64,000 bases of DNA from Panorpa germanica. Taxonomy: Eukaryota > Arthropoda > Insecta > Mecoptera > Panorpidae. How positions within the stretch are numbered: the first letter of the stretch is position 1; each line of letters begins with the position of its first letter. Under the pieces are notes generated by a model, which worked only from the letters and a program-made list of their open reading frames with translations, was not told the DNA's origin and did not search any database. The position numbers and the translations under genes were made by a program. The stretch is taken from positions 682,001 through 746,000 of the forward strand of contig CAVMBN010000233.1 in assembly GCA_963678705.1 (NCBI GenBank), given 5' to 3'. Shown here piece by piece: positions 27,401-35,999 of the stretch.

Positions 27401-28564
27401 TTCAGCAACAAATTTAACATTTCCAGTCATATCCATAATTACAGCTGAATCTTTTTTAAATAGAATTTCATAATCCTTATTAGTAATTTTAGCAACTGAT
27501 ACTAGATTTGACCTTAAATCTGGTACAAATAATGTGTTTGAAAAATCTACTGACCTCAGCTGTTTACCATTACTAATCGACAAATTAACAGTACCTTTTC
27601 CTTTGATTTTACTATTTGCTTGATTAGCCAAATTTATTTTCCCACTAATTTCTTCATTTAAAGACTTAAATAATTGTTTATCACCACATAAATGTGTTGT
27701 ACAGCCACTATCAAGAATCCAAGGTCGACAACTTGGAACACTACCAGCAAATTCAACATTAAATACTGCAAAAGTATCATCATCCGCTTGAGAACATTGG
27801 TTTTCTTGTGTGTATCTATTCTGTCTATCTGGTCTATTTCTTCTGAAATTTGGTTTCAATTGAGTTGGACATTCAGGAGACTTATGTCCTTGTTTTCCAC
27901 ATTTAAAACAATATCCTTTAAAAATATTTTTGTAACTCGGTTGATTTTCAGCCCTTACATTTCCAGCTAACTCAACAACTGAATTTGAACCAATTTCACT
28001 CTTCTCAAGTATCTTAACCTTAAGAGCTTCAACCTCCAAGAGTTCATCACGTGATTCCATAGCACATTTAAAACCTTCATAGCTATCTGGTAGACTATAT
28101 AATAACATTACAGACAATAAATCTTTATTCACTTCAATATCCATAGCTCCAAGTCGATCAACTATATCCGAAAACTTGTTTACATGATCCCTGACATCAC
28201 CACCTTCAGACATCTTGTGAAGCATAAGTTGCTTAAGTAATAAAGCTTTTCTTGCAGGTCCTTTGGAAGCATAAACTGAGGCAAGTTTTTGCCAAACTTC
28301 ATGAGAAGTATTACAACCTCGGACATGCTGCAATTCCGTTGAACTAATTGCTAATATTACTTCTGACTTAGCTTTACGATCAATTTTTATCCATCCATTT
28401 CTTTCTTCTTGATTATTTTCCGCAGCAACAGGAATCGGTTTTTCACCACTGACATATTCCCACAAATCATTTTTGATCAATAGCGCCTCAACATGAATTT
28501 TCCAGGCTTCATAATTGTCCTTACTCAACAGCTCAAATCTTGTAGCACTCACTGATATCGTCAT
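24443..28564 (-). CDS. Copia-1 Gag-Pol polyprotein, intact (1373 aa)
   Basis: A single frame codes for all proteins of a Ty1/copia element, typical in order and length. From the N terminus: a Gag region of the UBN2/copia type (about 1-200); zinc knuckle CX2CX4HX4C at 219-232; aspartic protease with D285-S-G; GAG-pre-integrase zinc site with H418, H423, C452 and C455; integrase core with D482, D545 and E581, where the last two are exactly 35 residues apart (DD35E); an acidic, glycine/arginine-rich linker; reverse transcriptase with the YVDD active site at 1059-1062; and RNase H with D1224 and a C-terminal ALSSTESEY motif. The start is the first ATG after the primer-binding site, about 20 bp inside it, and is shared with Copia-2 and Copia-3. 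No stop or frameshift is seen. No separate gag frame or frameshift site is visible, so Gag excess would need another mechanism such as splicing, as in Drosophila copia. Confidence 0.97.
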   Translation of the reverse strand: MTISVSATRFELLSKDNYEAWKIHVEALLIKNDLWEYVSGEKPIPVAAENNQEERNGWIKIDRKAKSEVILAISSTELQHVRGCNTSHEVWQKLASVYASKGPARKALLLKQLMLHKMSEGGDVRDHVNKFSDIVDRLGAMDIEVNKDLLSVMLLYSLPDSYEGFKCAMESRDELLEVEALKVKILEKSEIGSNSVVELAGNVRAENQPSYKNIFKGYCFKCGKQGHKSPECPTQLKPNFRRNRPDRQNRYTQENQCSQADDDTFAVFNVEFAGSVPSCRPWILDSGCTTHLCGDKQLFKSLNEEISGKINLANQANSKIKGKGTVNLSISNGKQLRSVDFSNTLFVPDLRSNLVSVAKITNKDYEILFKKDSAVIMDMTGNVKFVAERRGDLYYLQEGNEEACIGEDKANSELLMWHCRMGHLNAKDLFRVINQNTTSKVTSEQLKCLSRCEVCLRGKMTGLPFSGSERQSEELLEIVHTDIVGPFRTQSVNGAKYFITFIDDYSRWCEVYFLKQKSGALEAFKMYQNQAERMTGKKIKYLQSDNGKEYCNTEMDSFLRNQGIQRRLSVVRTPQQNGVAERLNRTLVEMGRCLLLQSNLSDMFWTDAVATACHLRNRCPSRSINGDTPYQRWFNRDKVHLNYLRAFGSTVYVLDKDPTKCKLSDRSMKGIFVGYPRESKGYRIWLPEKRKFIVARDVKFIEDNVTTVLKNQEIKQLIINDFENKDKPWIELITGFKNSNETETLDGIPEENLEDNEENENSSGIQSSIQETPRRNSREYTREERRGPGRPKLIKTGLKGRPRKLFSKVNNCEVKERIESDSNEDDNDNDNIFVGVAEVKLEDAINSQECAEWKRAIKSEVISLLKNDTWNIVKLPEGQSVVGSRMILTNKFGSDGLIEKRKARIVAKGYSQKYGIDYDQTFAPVARMESMRLLIALSVELKLVIRQFDVVTAYLNGILEENVYMEIPDMLHEILMWIIDDSQVSEELNNKATKMLKCIEEGGDVCKLNKALYGLKQAARQWNEKLSNKLESIGLKSTKKESCLYYTKRGKDILLFLVYVDDFLIASSDVDWIDEIKIKLQEEFEIKDLGLAKQCLGIEINQSDQYIFINQSRYIINLLKKYEMNNCNPVKTPAELQKKKIFYSTEKEEINSKFYREVIGALMYLVVGTRPDIANTVSRLAQFVNKPSKQDWLGVKRILRYLAGTIELGILYTKETKSMIGYCDADWGGCLEDRRSYSGYVFMLAGGAVSWKSQKQRTVALSSTESEYVSLSEAVKEAIYLNDLLTELEQEKFLKIKILIDNRGAEQLAMNSIYHARTKHIDIRHYFVRDVVDEGIIKLRHVSTNEMVADILTKALPRELHEKFTEGLGLQII

Positions 28565-28583
28565 ATTAATTTTTTTAATTAAA

Positions 28584-28599
28584 GCCTGGGCCCATAACC
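28584..28599 (-). other. Copia-1 primer-binding site
   Basis: In element sense GGTTATGGGCCCAGGC immediately follows the LTR end CAATA with no gap. It matches the primer-binding site known for Drosophila copia, which is primed by a half molecule of initiator-Met tRNA and not by its 3' CCA end. The same 16 bases are in Copia-2 and Copia-3. Confidence 0.9.
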
Positions 28600-28806
28600 T
28601 ATTGAAGCAGATATTATATGCACAGTTATATATTAAATATTTTATTAATTAATAAGTCCTCAGACTGAAATTATACAGAAAGTCCTCAGACAATATTTCT
28701 TATAGACATAAAACAAATGAATTTAATATAATAATTTTTTATATAAACAAAAACAAAACAAGTTTAAGTAATTTAATTTAAGAATGAATGTATTGTAATT
28801 CCAACA
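28600..28806 (-). repeat. Copia-1 5' LTR (207 bp)
   Basis: Same sequence as 24206-24413 except for one substitution (AACAATTG against AACAAATG on the plus strand) and one fewer T in a T run. It carries the element promoter. Confidence 0.94.
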
Positions 28807-28896
28807 CATATATTTGTATGTGAAAATTTATTATTTTGTATTGAATTTTACTTTACCACACAATCTAAATGTATTTTAAAGTAACAGAAATGTACT
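28807..28896 (+). repeat. Satellite sliver between two retrotransposons
   Basis: Ninety bases of a single monomer junction (CATATATTTGTATGTG ... AACAGAAATGTACT). It begins with the right CATAT duplication of Copia-1 and ends with the left GTACT duplication of the BEL element. The rest of the same monomer continues after the BEL element at 34335. Confidence 0.95.
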
Positions 28897-29233
28897 TGTT
28901 AAAGAAACAAATAAACATTTACCTTCTATTAAATATTTATAAATTTCTTTATTGTCAAATTTATTTATTATCTTAGTAACCTTTTAAAATTGTAAAATCA
29001 TTAACTAGAATTCATTTGTTTCTATTCATTCATTTTTATTAGCTTAATAAAGCATGTTCATTTTGTCGCATTAGTATTATTTCAATAAAGGTTTAATTAA
29101 TTATATTAAATTAATACAATTAATTGTTGTTAATTACCAATGAATTTAATTACGAAACATCAGCAAAATTATACAATATTATAAAATTGGGTGTTTACTT
29201 AATTGCATAGAAAAAGACACCCAAACCCAAACA
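28897..29233 (+). repeat. BEL element 5' LTR (337 bp)
   Basis: Runs TGTTAAAGAAAC ... CACCCAAACCCAAACA, so it has TG...CA ends. It is a direct copy of 33998-34334 with four substitutions around 29120-29153. Internal AATAAAG motifs are possible polyadenylation signals. Confidence 0.95.
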
Positions 29234-29520
29234 TTGGTCCTTTGAGCTGCGGATATCGTAAATTAAACATTGGTCCTTCGAGCTGCGGATATCGTAAATT
29301 AACCATTGGTCCTTATAAAAACGGATGTCGTCAAGCAACTATTGTTGCATATAACAACGGATGTCATAAAACAACCATTGGTGCTTATAGCAACGGATGT
29401 CGTCAACCAACCATTGTTCCATTGAGCAACGGATGTTATCAACCAACAATTGGTGCTTATAGCAACGGATGTCGTCAACCAACCATTGTTCCATTGAGCA
29501 ACGGATGTTGTCAACCAACC
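29233..29520 (+). repeat. Eight-unit 36-bp tandem repeat starting at the primer-binding site
   Basis: Eight contiguous 36-bp units, each starting ATTGGT or ATTGTT. Unit 1 directly follows the LTR and contains the putative primer-binding site TTGGTCCTTTGAGCTGCGG. Unit 2 repeats it with TTCGAGCTGCGG. Later units drift to GGTGCTTATAGCAACGG and GTTCCATTGAGCAACGG, and those two forms alternate in units 5-8. Since 36 is a multiple of three, both strands stay open and show 12-residue periodic peptides, but the plus-strand frame begins inside the LTR, so a protein is not supported. Confidence 0.9.
29235..29253 (+). other. BEL element putative primer-binding site
   Basis: TGGTCCTTTGAGCTGCGG lies within two bases of the LTR end. 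It starts with TGG, as expected for pairing to a tRNA 3' CCA end. The tRNA species could not be named from the window alone. Confidence 0.6.
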
Positions 29521-29774
29521 ATTTTTGAACAGCTATTGTGAATTGAACAAAATGAATCCACACCATCTTCGAAAATTGATTATGGGGTAAAATATTGAAA
29601 TTCTGCATATTACACTACAACATAGCTAAGAATTGATTATCTGGAGCATAAAAATACTGCATATATAATCTAGTTTTTGATGTAACCGATAAATAATTAA
29701 TAACCCCATTTGCATCTGGTTTATAATTGCTTTCAATATTATATTTTACATTCGTTCTCATAGAAATGGTCACT
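29521..29774 (+). other. BEL leader, unassigned
   Basis: About 250 bp between the 36-bp repeat and the hairpin array. No open frame, repeat or recognisable site was found in it. Confidence 0.6.
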
Positions 29775-30411
29775 TATACCTCAACCTCATAGAGTTGATT
29801 TATTAGGTATATACATACATTAATTTAAATATACGTCAACCTCATAGAGTTGATTTCATACGTATATGATTAATCATTTATACCTCAACCTCATAGAGTT
29901 GATTTCATAGGTATATACATAAATTTTAATATACGTCAACCTCATAGAGTTGATTTCATACGTATATGTTTAATCACTTATACCTCAACCTCATAGAGTT
30001 GATTTCATAGGTATATACATAAATTTTAATATACGTCAACCTCATAGAGTTGATTTCATACGTAAATGTTTAATCACTTATACCTCAACCTCATAGAGTT
30101 GATTTCATAGGTATATACATAAATTTTAATATACGTCAACCTCATAGAGTTGATTTCATACGTATATGTTTAATCATTTATACCTCAACCTCATAGAGTT
30201 GATTTCATAGGTACATACATAAATTTTAATATACGTCAACCTCATAGAGTTGATTTCATACGTATATGTTTAATCATTTTATACCTCAACCCCACAAAGT
30301 TGATTTCATAGGTATATACATTAATTTAAATATACGTCAACCCCACAAAGTTGATTTTATACGTATATTTTTATTCATCTACACCTCAAACCCACAAAGT
30401 TGTTAGGTATA
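29775..30411 (+). repeat. Array of 13 alternating hairpins (about 50-bp units, 100-bp dimer)
   Basis: Odd units have outer arms TATACCT and AGGTATA; even units have TATACGT and ACGTATA. All share an inner CAAC...GTTG stem. Odd units start at 29775, 29879, 29979, 30079, 30179, 30280 and 30380, so the dimer period is 100-104 bp, with even units in between (first at 29830). Spacers also alternate: ACATAAATTTTAA after odd units and TGTTTAATCACTTA after even ones. In units 11-13 the loop changes from CTCATAGA to CCCACAAA while the CAAC...GTTG stem stays. The array ends about 50 bp before the gag ATG. It is non-coding, and its role is unknown. Confidence 0.92.
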
Positions 30412-30464
30412 TACATAACTTATTTACTGTTTTGATTAAATATTCAATAATATTTATTATCATC

Positions 30465-30830
30465 ATGGCAGTATTAAGAAAACTAAATGCTAAATTGCAT
30501 TGCATTCAATCTACTTTAGATATTCATATCAAATTAATTAATAAAATAAATGTAGATGATCCTTCTACTTATAATATTCACAAAATAAGATCTTATAAAG
30601 AAATATGTTCTCCTCTGTTTGATGAATTACAAGAAATTTGCACTTCAATACTGGAACTAAGTATTGATAACGCTTCTGAAACAAAAAGAATAGATGATAT
30701 ACGTGCTGATTTTTACAATAAATATTTAGAAATAAAGTCCGTAGTAAATGAAATACTTTCTAATCCTGAACCGGAATTATCTCTAAATATAAGTAATTCA
30801 TGCAATCATACTAATAACGATATTAATTAA
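30465..30830 (+). pseudogene. BEL element Gag, N-terminal part
   Basis: The first ATG after the hairpin array, in CATCATGG context, opens a frame of 121 codons with charged, helix-prone sequence as in the N-terminal coiled region of BEL/Pao Gag. It ends at a TAA (30828-30830). The same reading frame continues after it with further Gag-like sequence, so the stop is most likely a nonsense mutation and not a natural end. An upstream extension of the frame to 30351 would run through the hairpin array and begin at a non-ATG codon, so it is not used. Confidence 0.7.
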
Positions 30831-30947
30831 CATCGTATCTCTGTAACTTCTTTCTACGGTGATATTGCAAGTTGGAATGCCTTTAAATCAAGTTATATGA
30901 GCTTGATTCACAGTTAAGTTAATTTTTCTAATCTCAAAAAGCTTCAT
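30831..30947 (+). pseudogene. BEL Gag linker between two in-frame stops
   Basis: In the frame of the flanking gag pieces this stretch reads as the conserved start of the DUF1759 Gag region (F-x-G-D-I-x-x-W-x-x-F). A second TAA at 30915-30917 interrupts it. Both stops are in one frame and no shift is needed to pass from the upstream to the downstream Gag part. Confidence 0.65.
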
Positions 30948-33053
30948 TTGCTTAGAAGTTATTTAAAGGGTGAAGCACTTGATAACATATTATACGTAGA
31001 AATTGATGGCAAAAACTACAATTTATGCTGGGAACTTTTGCTTGAAATGTACAACAGTACAAAGCAAAGAATTTCTGATCACATTAATTTATTTTTAAAT
31101 ATCCCTAATTTAAATTTAGAATGTAGTGATAACTTGAGAACCACAGCATCCCTTATTAGAAAATATGTAAAGTCTTTGGAAAATAGTATTCCTCATTTAT
31201 CTGAAAAACGTTGGGATCAATATATTACTGCTTTAATTATCAAAAAGTTAGATTCTTCCACTAAAGCTCAATGGCATTTGTCTCAAAGCCCTAAAAATGA
31301 TTTTCTAACTATTGATTCACTTCTATCAAGCATGTTGGAACGCGCCCATGAAATTGATGAGCAACGTGAATATTTAAAAGTTAGTGCGAAACCCAAATCT
31401 CAGAAATCTGTAGTAGTTTCTCAGAATAATAAATGCTATTTTTGTAATGGCAATCACCCAGTCCACCAATGCAAGACATTTTCTAATTGGACAGTAAGTT
31501 CACGTATTAAACAAGCCAGAAAACATAATTTATGTTTGAACTGTATGAGAAAAGGTCACCTTACTAAAAAATGCACTTCAAAATACTCATGTAATGTATG
31601 TGAAAAGATGCATCATACTTTGTTGCATTTATCTCCTTCGACCTCTAAACCACCTCAAAATGATTTAGCTATTTCACCCACCTCTAGTGATACTTTCACA
31701 TCTCAAACTCTAAATGCTAATCAAACTTTGCATTCAACAGCATTAGTTGAAGACATTGATGATAAAGGTAAATCGGTTATAGCAAGGGCATTACTTGATA
31801 ATGGAAGTCAAACCAGTTATATAACTAAACATTTAGCTCATAAATTAAGTAATAACTTAATGAATACTAGTGTAGTTATATCTGGAATTGGCAATGCATC
31901 TACAAATGTCACTTCTAAAATAAATGTAAATATACATTCTTTAACTACACAGTTTAATTGTCTAGTTATGGACAAAATAACTAATAAAATACCACACTCT
32001 GAAATAAATATTTCAAACTTTGTGATTCCTAAACACATCAAACTAGAATATCCACATTTCAATAATCCAAACCTGAAGCAAATTGCTGAACGCTGTCATA
32101 GAAATAATCTAATTTTGTACAGCACTGGTTTTAAATTAAGAAATTGGATATCAAATTCACACATATTATTATCAGGTATCAAAGGTACTAACTCGGATAA
32201 ACATTTTATAATCGATTCTAATGAATCGGAAAATGTCAAGACCCTTGGGGTAAAATGGGATTCTGAATCCGACACCTTTAAGTATAATATTACTTTAAAG
32301 CCAACTAATAAATATGCTAAACGCAATATTTTGTTATTTATTCCCAAAATATTTAATCCATTAGGATTACTATCACCTTGCATCATTCCATTTAAAATTA
32401 TGATTCAAACATTATGGTTACATAAATTGAATTGGGATGATGAATTACCACAAATTTTGATTGAATTTTGGTTAACATTAATACAAAATTTACCAGAATT
32501 AAATAACTTTTCAATACTTAGAAAAGTTATAATCTTAGACTGCATAAATATAGAGTTACACGACTTTTGTGATGCCTCAGAAATGGCTTATGGCGCCTGC
32601 GTATATTTTAAATCTTTTAACATTCAAAGCGATTCACAATTATCGTTAGTACATTCTATATCTAAGGTTGCACCACTAAAAATACTTAGCATTCCTTGTT
32701 CAGAGTTATGCTCAGTTTTAATATTGAGTAAAATGACTCAAAAATTAATAAGCATTCTACCTATCAAGATTAATAAAGTTATACTTTGGTCTGATTCGAC
32801 AATAGTATTATCTTGGTTAAAACTTTTACCACATACTTTAAAGGTATTTATAGCTAATCGTATCTCTGAAATACAATCAATTATGATGGACCCATTTCAA
32901 TGGAGTCACATAACTAAAGACAGTAACCCTGCTGATTATATTTCCCATGGTACAATTGCTAACCAAGTCATAAATAACTATTTATGGTGTTGGTCATGCC
33001 TTTTCTGGTTTAAACAATCTTTGGATTTGTGGCCTTTTAAATGTAAACCTTAA
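30948..33053 (+). pseudogene. BEL Gag-Pol: Gag, protease, RNase H; reverse transcriptase deleted
   Basis: Open for 701 codons, but the first codon is TTG and the frame is simply the continuation of gag after a stop. In order: rest of the DUF1759 Gag region (1-145); cysteine/histidine knuckles at 163-175 and 196-209 (second CX2CX4HX4C), with a third CX2C at about 215; DUF1758-type aspartic protease with D284-N-G-S; then an abrupt junction at about residue 380 (near nucleotide 32085). There the protease-side sequence joins the distal end of the reverse transcriptase (GFKLRNW motif), followed by the Pao-specific A17-like connection and RNase H with D542 and D616. The fingers, palm and catalytic YVDD are absent. 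The deletion kept the reading frame. The last residues before the stop diverge from what the family would show, where integrase should begin. Confidence 0.85.
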
Positions 33054-33069
33054 TTAATATAATATTAAT

Positions 33070-33915
33070 TATGCCGGTCCGATAATATTTAAAAATCGGT
33101 AAGGACTTTTAAGGAGCTTTCATTAAAGCAGCTTACATTTTTTTTTATATATTTACTTTACTACTAAAGCAATTTATTTTGAATTTGTTACGGAATTGAC
33201 TCAATGTTTCCTCGCAGCACTTAATCGGTTTATATTTCGCTGTGGAAATCCTTACACTATATACTCCGATAATGGAACTAACTTTGTGGGAACTAACAAT
33301 ATTTTAGCAAAATTTCTTGCTAATGAGTCAAAGACTTCTAAACTTGCAGTTTCTGCTTCTGAATTATCCATTACTTGGAAATTCATACAACTCAGACCTC
33401 CACATTTTGGTAGGCTGTGGGAAACGAATGTAAAATCTACTTAGTCATTTGAAAAAAAAGTTCTAATGAACAGTTATCTTTCTTATAAAGATTTATATAC
33501 TCTTTTGACAAAAGTAAAAGCAATCTTAAATTCCCGATCATTATATGCTATGTCCTCTGACCCTAACTAATTAAATCCTATCACCCCTGGATACTTAATT
33601 ATCGGTCGCCTCATTACTAGTATCACACCAGCAGCGCATCCTCCAGTTAATTTAAATAAAATGCAACGATTCTCTCATATACAAGATTGTATCCAACATT
33701 ACTGGAAAAGATTGTCATCTGATTATATCAATCACTGCCAACAAAGAAGCAAATGGAAGACAACTACTAGTCCAGACATTAAAATAGGATCTCTGGTCTT
33801 AATTAATGAAGACAATATGCCACCAACCCAATGGGCATTAGGACAAATAATAAAATCATTACCAGGCACAGATTCACAAGCACGAGTAGCAGTATTAAAA
33901 CACACAATATGGTAA
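33070..33915 (+). pseudogene. BEL integrase remnant, frameshifted and with stops
   Basis: An AGP-like motif is readable near 33073, and the ATKAI-like strand near 33165-33190, but they are not in one frame, so there is a small indel between them. From 33196 the frame is open: Y-S-D-N-G-T-N-F with the second catalytic Asp, then a PHFGRLWE segment (about 33400-33425) that holds the Glu. It is cut by TAG at 33442-33444 and TAA at 33568-33570. The last piece (33661-33915) matches the C-terminal DUF5641-type domain of BEL/Pao integrases, with Q-H-Y-W-K-R near its start and P-T-Q-W-A-L-G later. The N-terminal zinc domain is not found. The product is non-functional. Confidence 0.8.
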
Positions 33916-33987
33916 AACTACTAGAGCCGTAATAAAATTTGCCTTACTACCCTTAGACAATATTGATGCACCTGCCGATACATCAAC

Positions 33988-33995
33988 GGGGGGAG
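33988..33995 (+). other. BEL polypurine tract
   Basis: GGGGGGAG, two bases before the TG of the 3' LTR, in the right place to prime plus-strand synthesis. Confidence 0.85.
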
Positions 33996-33997
33996 TA

Positions 33998-34334
33998 TGT
34001 TAAAGAAACAAATAAACATTTACCTTCTATTAAATATTTATAAATTTCTTTATTGTCAAATTTATTTATTATCTTAGTAACCTTTTAAAATTGTAAAATC
34101 ATTAACTAGAATTCATTTGTTTCTATTCATTCATTTTTATTAGCTTAATAAAGCATGTTCATTTTGTCGCATTAGTATTATTTCAATAAAGGTTTAATTA
34201 ATTATATTAAATTAATACAAATAATTGTTGTTATTTACCAATGATTTTAATTAAGAAACATCAGCAAAATTATACAATATTATAAAATTGGGTGTTTACT
34301 TAATTGCATAGAAAAAGACACCCAAACCCAAACA
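33998..34334 (+). repeat. BEL element 3' LTR (337 bp)
   Basis: Same length as the 5' LTR; the four differences lie at about 34221-34255. It is followed at once by the GTACT duplication and the remainder of the interrupted satellite monomer. Confidence 0.95.
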
Positions 34335-34879
34335 GTACTAATATTTAAAAAATTTTATTTTTTTAGTTCCATCACTACAATTTTTGTGTAAAAGGGACAC
34401 AGTACAACTGCAAGTTCAAAAAATATAAAAGTTATTATTAATTTTAATTTCATATTATATATAGCAGCACTTGTGTAAACAAATGTGCATGTAATAATAA
34501 AAAAAAAACTATTTAATAACTTTTAATCATATAATTGTATGTAAAAATGTATTTTTTTGTAAAGAATGTCACGTTAACACTTACTCTTAAGCTATTTTAA
34601 AGTAACAGAAATGTATTAATATTTTAAAATTTTTATTTTTTTAGTTCCATCCTTACTATTTTTGAGTAAAAAAGACACAGTAGGTACAACTGCAAGTATA
34701 AAAAATATAAAAGTTAATAATAATTTTAATTTCATATTATATATAGCAGCACTTGTGTGAACAAATGTGCATGTTATAATAAAGAAAAAACTATTTAATA
34801 ACTTTTAACCATATAATTGTAAATAAAAATGTATTTTTTTGTAAGAATGTCACGTTAACACCCACTCTAAAGCTATTTT

Positions 34880-35999
34880 AAAGTAACAGAAATGTATTAA
34901 TATTTTAAAATTTTTATTTTTTTAGTTCCATCACTACAATTTTTGTGTAAAAGAGGCACAGTTAGTACAACAGCAAGTTCAAAAAATATAAAAGTTATTA
35001 TTAATTTTAATTTCATATTATATATAGCAGCACTTGTGTGAACAAATGTGCATGTTATAATAAAAAAAAACTATTTAATAACTTTTTACCATATAATTGT
35101 ATGTAAAAATGTATTTTTTTGTATAGAATGTCACGTTATCACCCACTTTTAAGCTATTTTAAAGTAACAGAAATGTGTTATTATTTCAAAAATTTTATTT
35201 TTTTAGTTCCATCATTACCATTTTTAAGTAAAAAAGACACAGTTGGTACAACTGCAAGTACAAAAAATATATAAGTTAATAATAATTTTAATTTCATATT
35301 ATATATAGCAGCACTTGTGTATACAAATGTGCATGATAAAATAAAAACAAAATTTTATAAATTTTAATCATATATTTGTATGTAAAAATTTATTTTTTTG
35401 TATAGAATTTCACTTTACCACACAATCTAAATGTATTTTAAAGTAACAGAAATGTATTAATATTTTAAAATTTTTATTTTTTTAGTTCCATCACTACAAT
35501 TTTTGTGTAAAAGAGGCACAGTTAGTACAACAGCAAGTTCAAAAAATATAAAAGTTATTATTAATTTTAATTTCATATTATATATAGCAGCACTTGTGTG
35601 AACAAATGTGCATGTTATAATAAAAAAAAACTATTTAATAACTTTTTACCATATAATTGTATGTAAAAATGTATTTTTTTGTATAGAATGTCACGTTATC
35701 ACCCACTCTTAAGCTATTTTAAAGTAACAGAAATGTGTTATTATTTTAAAAATTTAATTTTTTTAGTTCCATCATTACTATTTTTGAGTAAGAAAGACAC
35801 AGTTGGTACATCTGCATGTACAAAAAATATAAAAGTTAATAATAATTTTAATTTTAAATTATATATAGCAGCACTTGTGTATACAAATGTGCATTATAAA
35901 ATAAAAACAAAATTTTATAACTTTTAACCATATATTTGTATGTAAAAATTTATTTTTTTGTATAGAATTTCACTTTATCACCCAATCTTAATGTATTTT
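34880..35999 (+). repeat. Two-monomer tandem duplication (560 bp)
   Basis: The private variant GAGGCACAGTTAGTACAACAGC occurs at about 34952 and 35512, and the following TATAGAATGTCACG unit at 35123 and 35683, both 560 bp apart. The second members have diverged slightly, for example CATCTGCATG. Confidence 0.8.

Larger units (their letters stand above)
24206..28806 (-). mobile_element. Copia-1: complete Ty1/copia LTR retrotransposon
   Basis: A 4601-bp element on the minus strand with LTRs of 208 and 207 bp, one open gag-pol frame, a primer-binding site next to the 5' LTR, a polypurine tract next to the 3' LTR, and a perfect 5-bp target duplication CATAT. Outside the element the flanks join to TAACCATATATTTGTATG, the normal satellite sequence, so it inserted into an existing array. 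The two LTRs differ by one substitution and one base in a T run, which points to a recent insertion. The LTR begins TGTTGGAAT in element sense, as in Drosophila copia, and ends CAATA. Everything needed for autonomous transposition appears to be present; activity is not shown. Confidence 0.96.
28897..34334 (+). mobile_element. BEL/Pao LTR retrotransposon, internally deleted
   Basis: A 5438-bp element with two 337-bp LTRs, TSD GTACT on both sides (28892-28896 and 34335-34339), a TGG-type primer-binding site, a polypurine tract, and Gag, protease, RNase H and integrase remnants of BEL/Pao type. The reverse-transcriptase core is missing, and stop codons interrupt gag and integrase. The LTRs differ at only four positions out of 337, all near the 3' end of the LTR, so the insertion is fairly young. 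The 1.2-kb leader between the 5' LTR and gag is unusual: it holds a 36-bp tandem repeat and a 13-fold hairpin array. Confidence 0.95.

Noticed and set aside
27692-27970. 92-codon frame antisense to Copia-1 (and its twin at 41566-41844 in Copia-2)
   Set aside because: A shadow of the gag/protease region on the opposite strand; it is present in both copies only because the coding strand is conserved.
24209-28806. Placing the Copia-1 left end at TGAAGC (TG...CA convention)
   Set aside because: With that boundary the flanks give no 5-bp duplication. Starting at TATTGAAGC gives an exact CATAT duplication and a primer-binding site directly adjoining the LTR.
29203-29541. 112-codon plus-strand frame with 12-residue repeats, and overlapping minus-strand frames
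   Set aside because: The frame begins inside the 5' LTR and is the 36-bp tandem repeat read through. Because 36 is divisible by three, all frames lacking a stop in one unit stay open. The position at the primer-binding site favours a non-coding explanation.
29775-30411. CRISPR-like array
   Set aside because: The 50-bp units alternate in two forms with equally repeated spacers, lie between an LTR and gag, and are palindromic throughout. There are no unique spacers and no cas genes, and the context is eukaryotic.
30351-30464. N-terminal extension of the BEL Gag frame
   Set aside because: It would start at a non-ATG codon within the hairpin array. The ATG at 30465 has better context and lies just after the array.
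31838-32386. Minus-strand frames of 74 and 96 codons inside the BEL pol region
   Set aside because: Antisense shadows of the protease and RT/RNase H remnant, with no recognisable domain.
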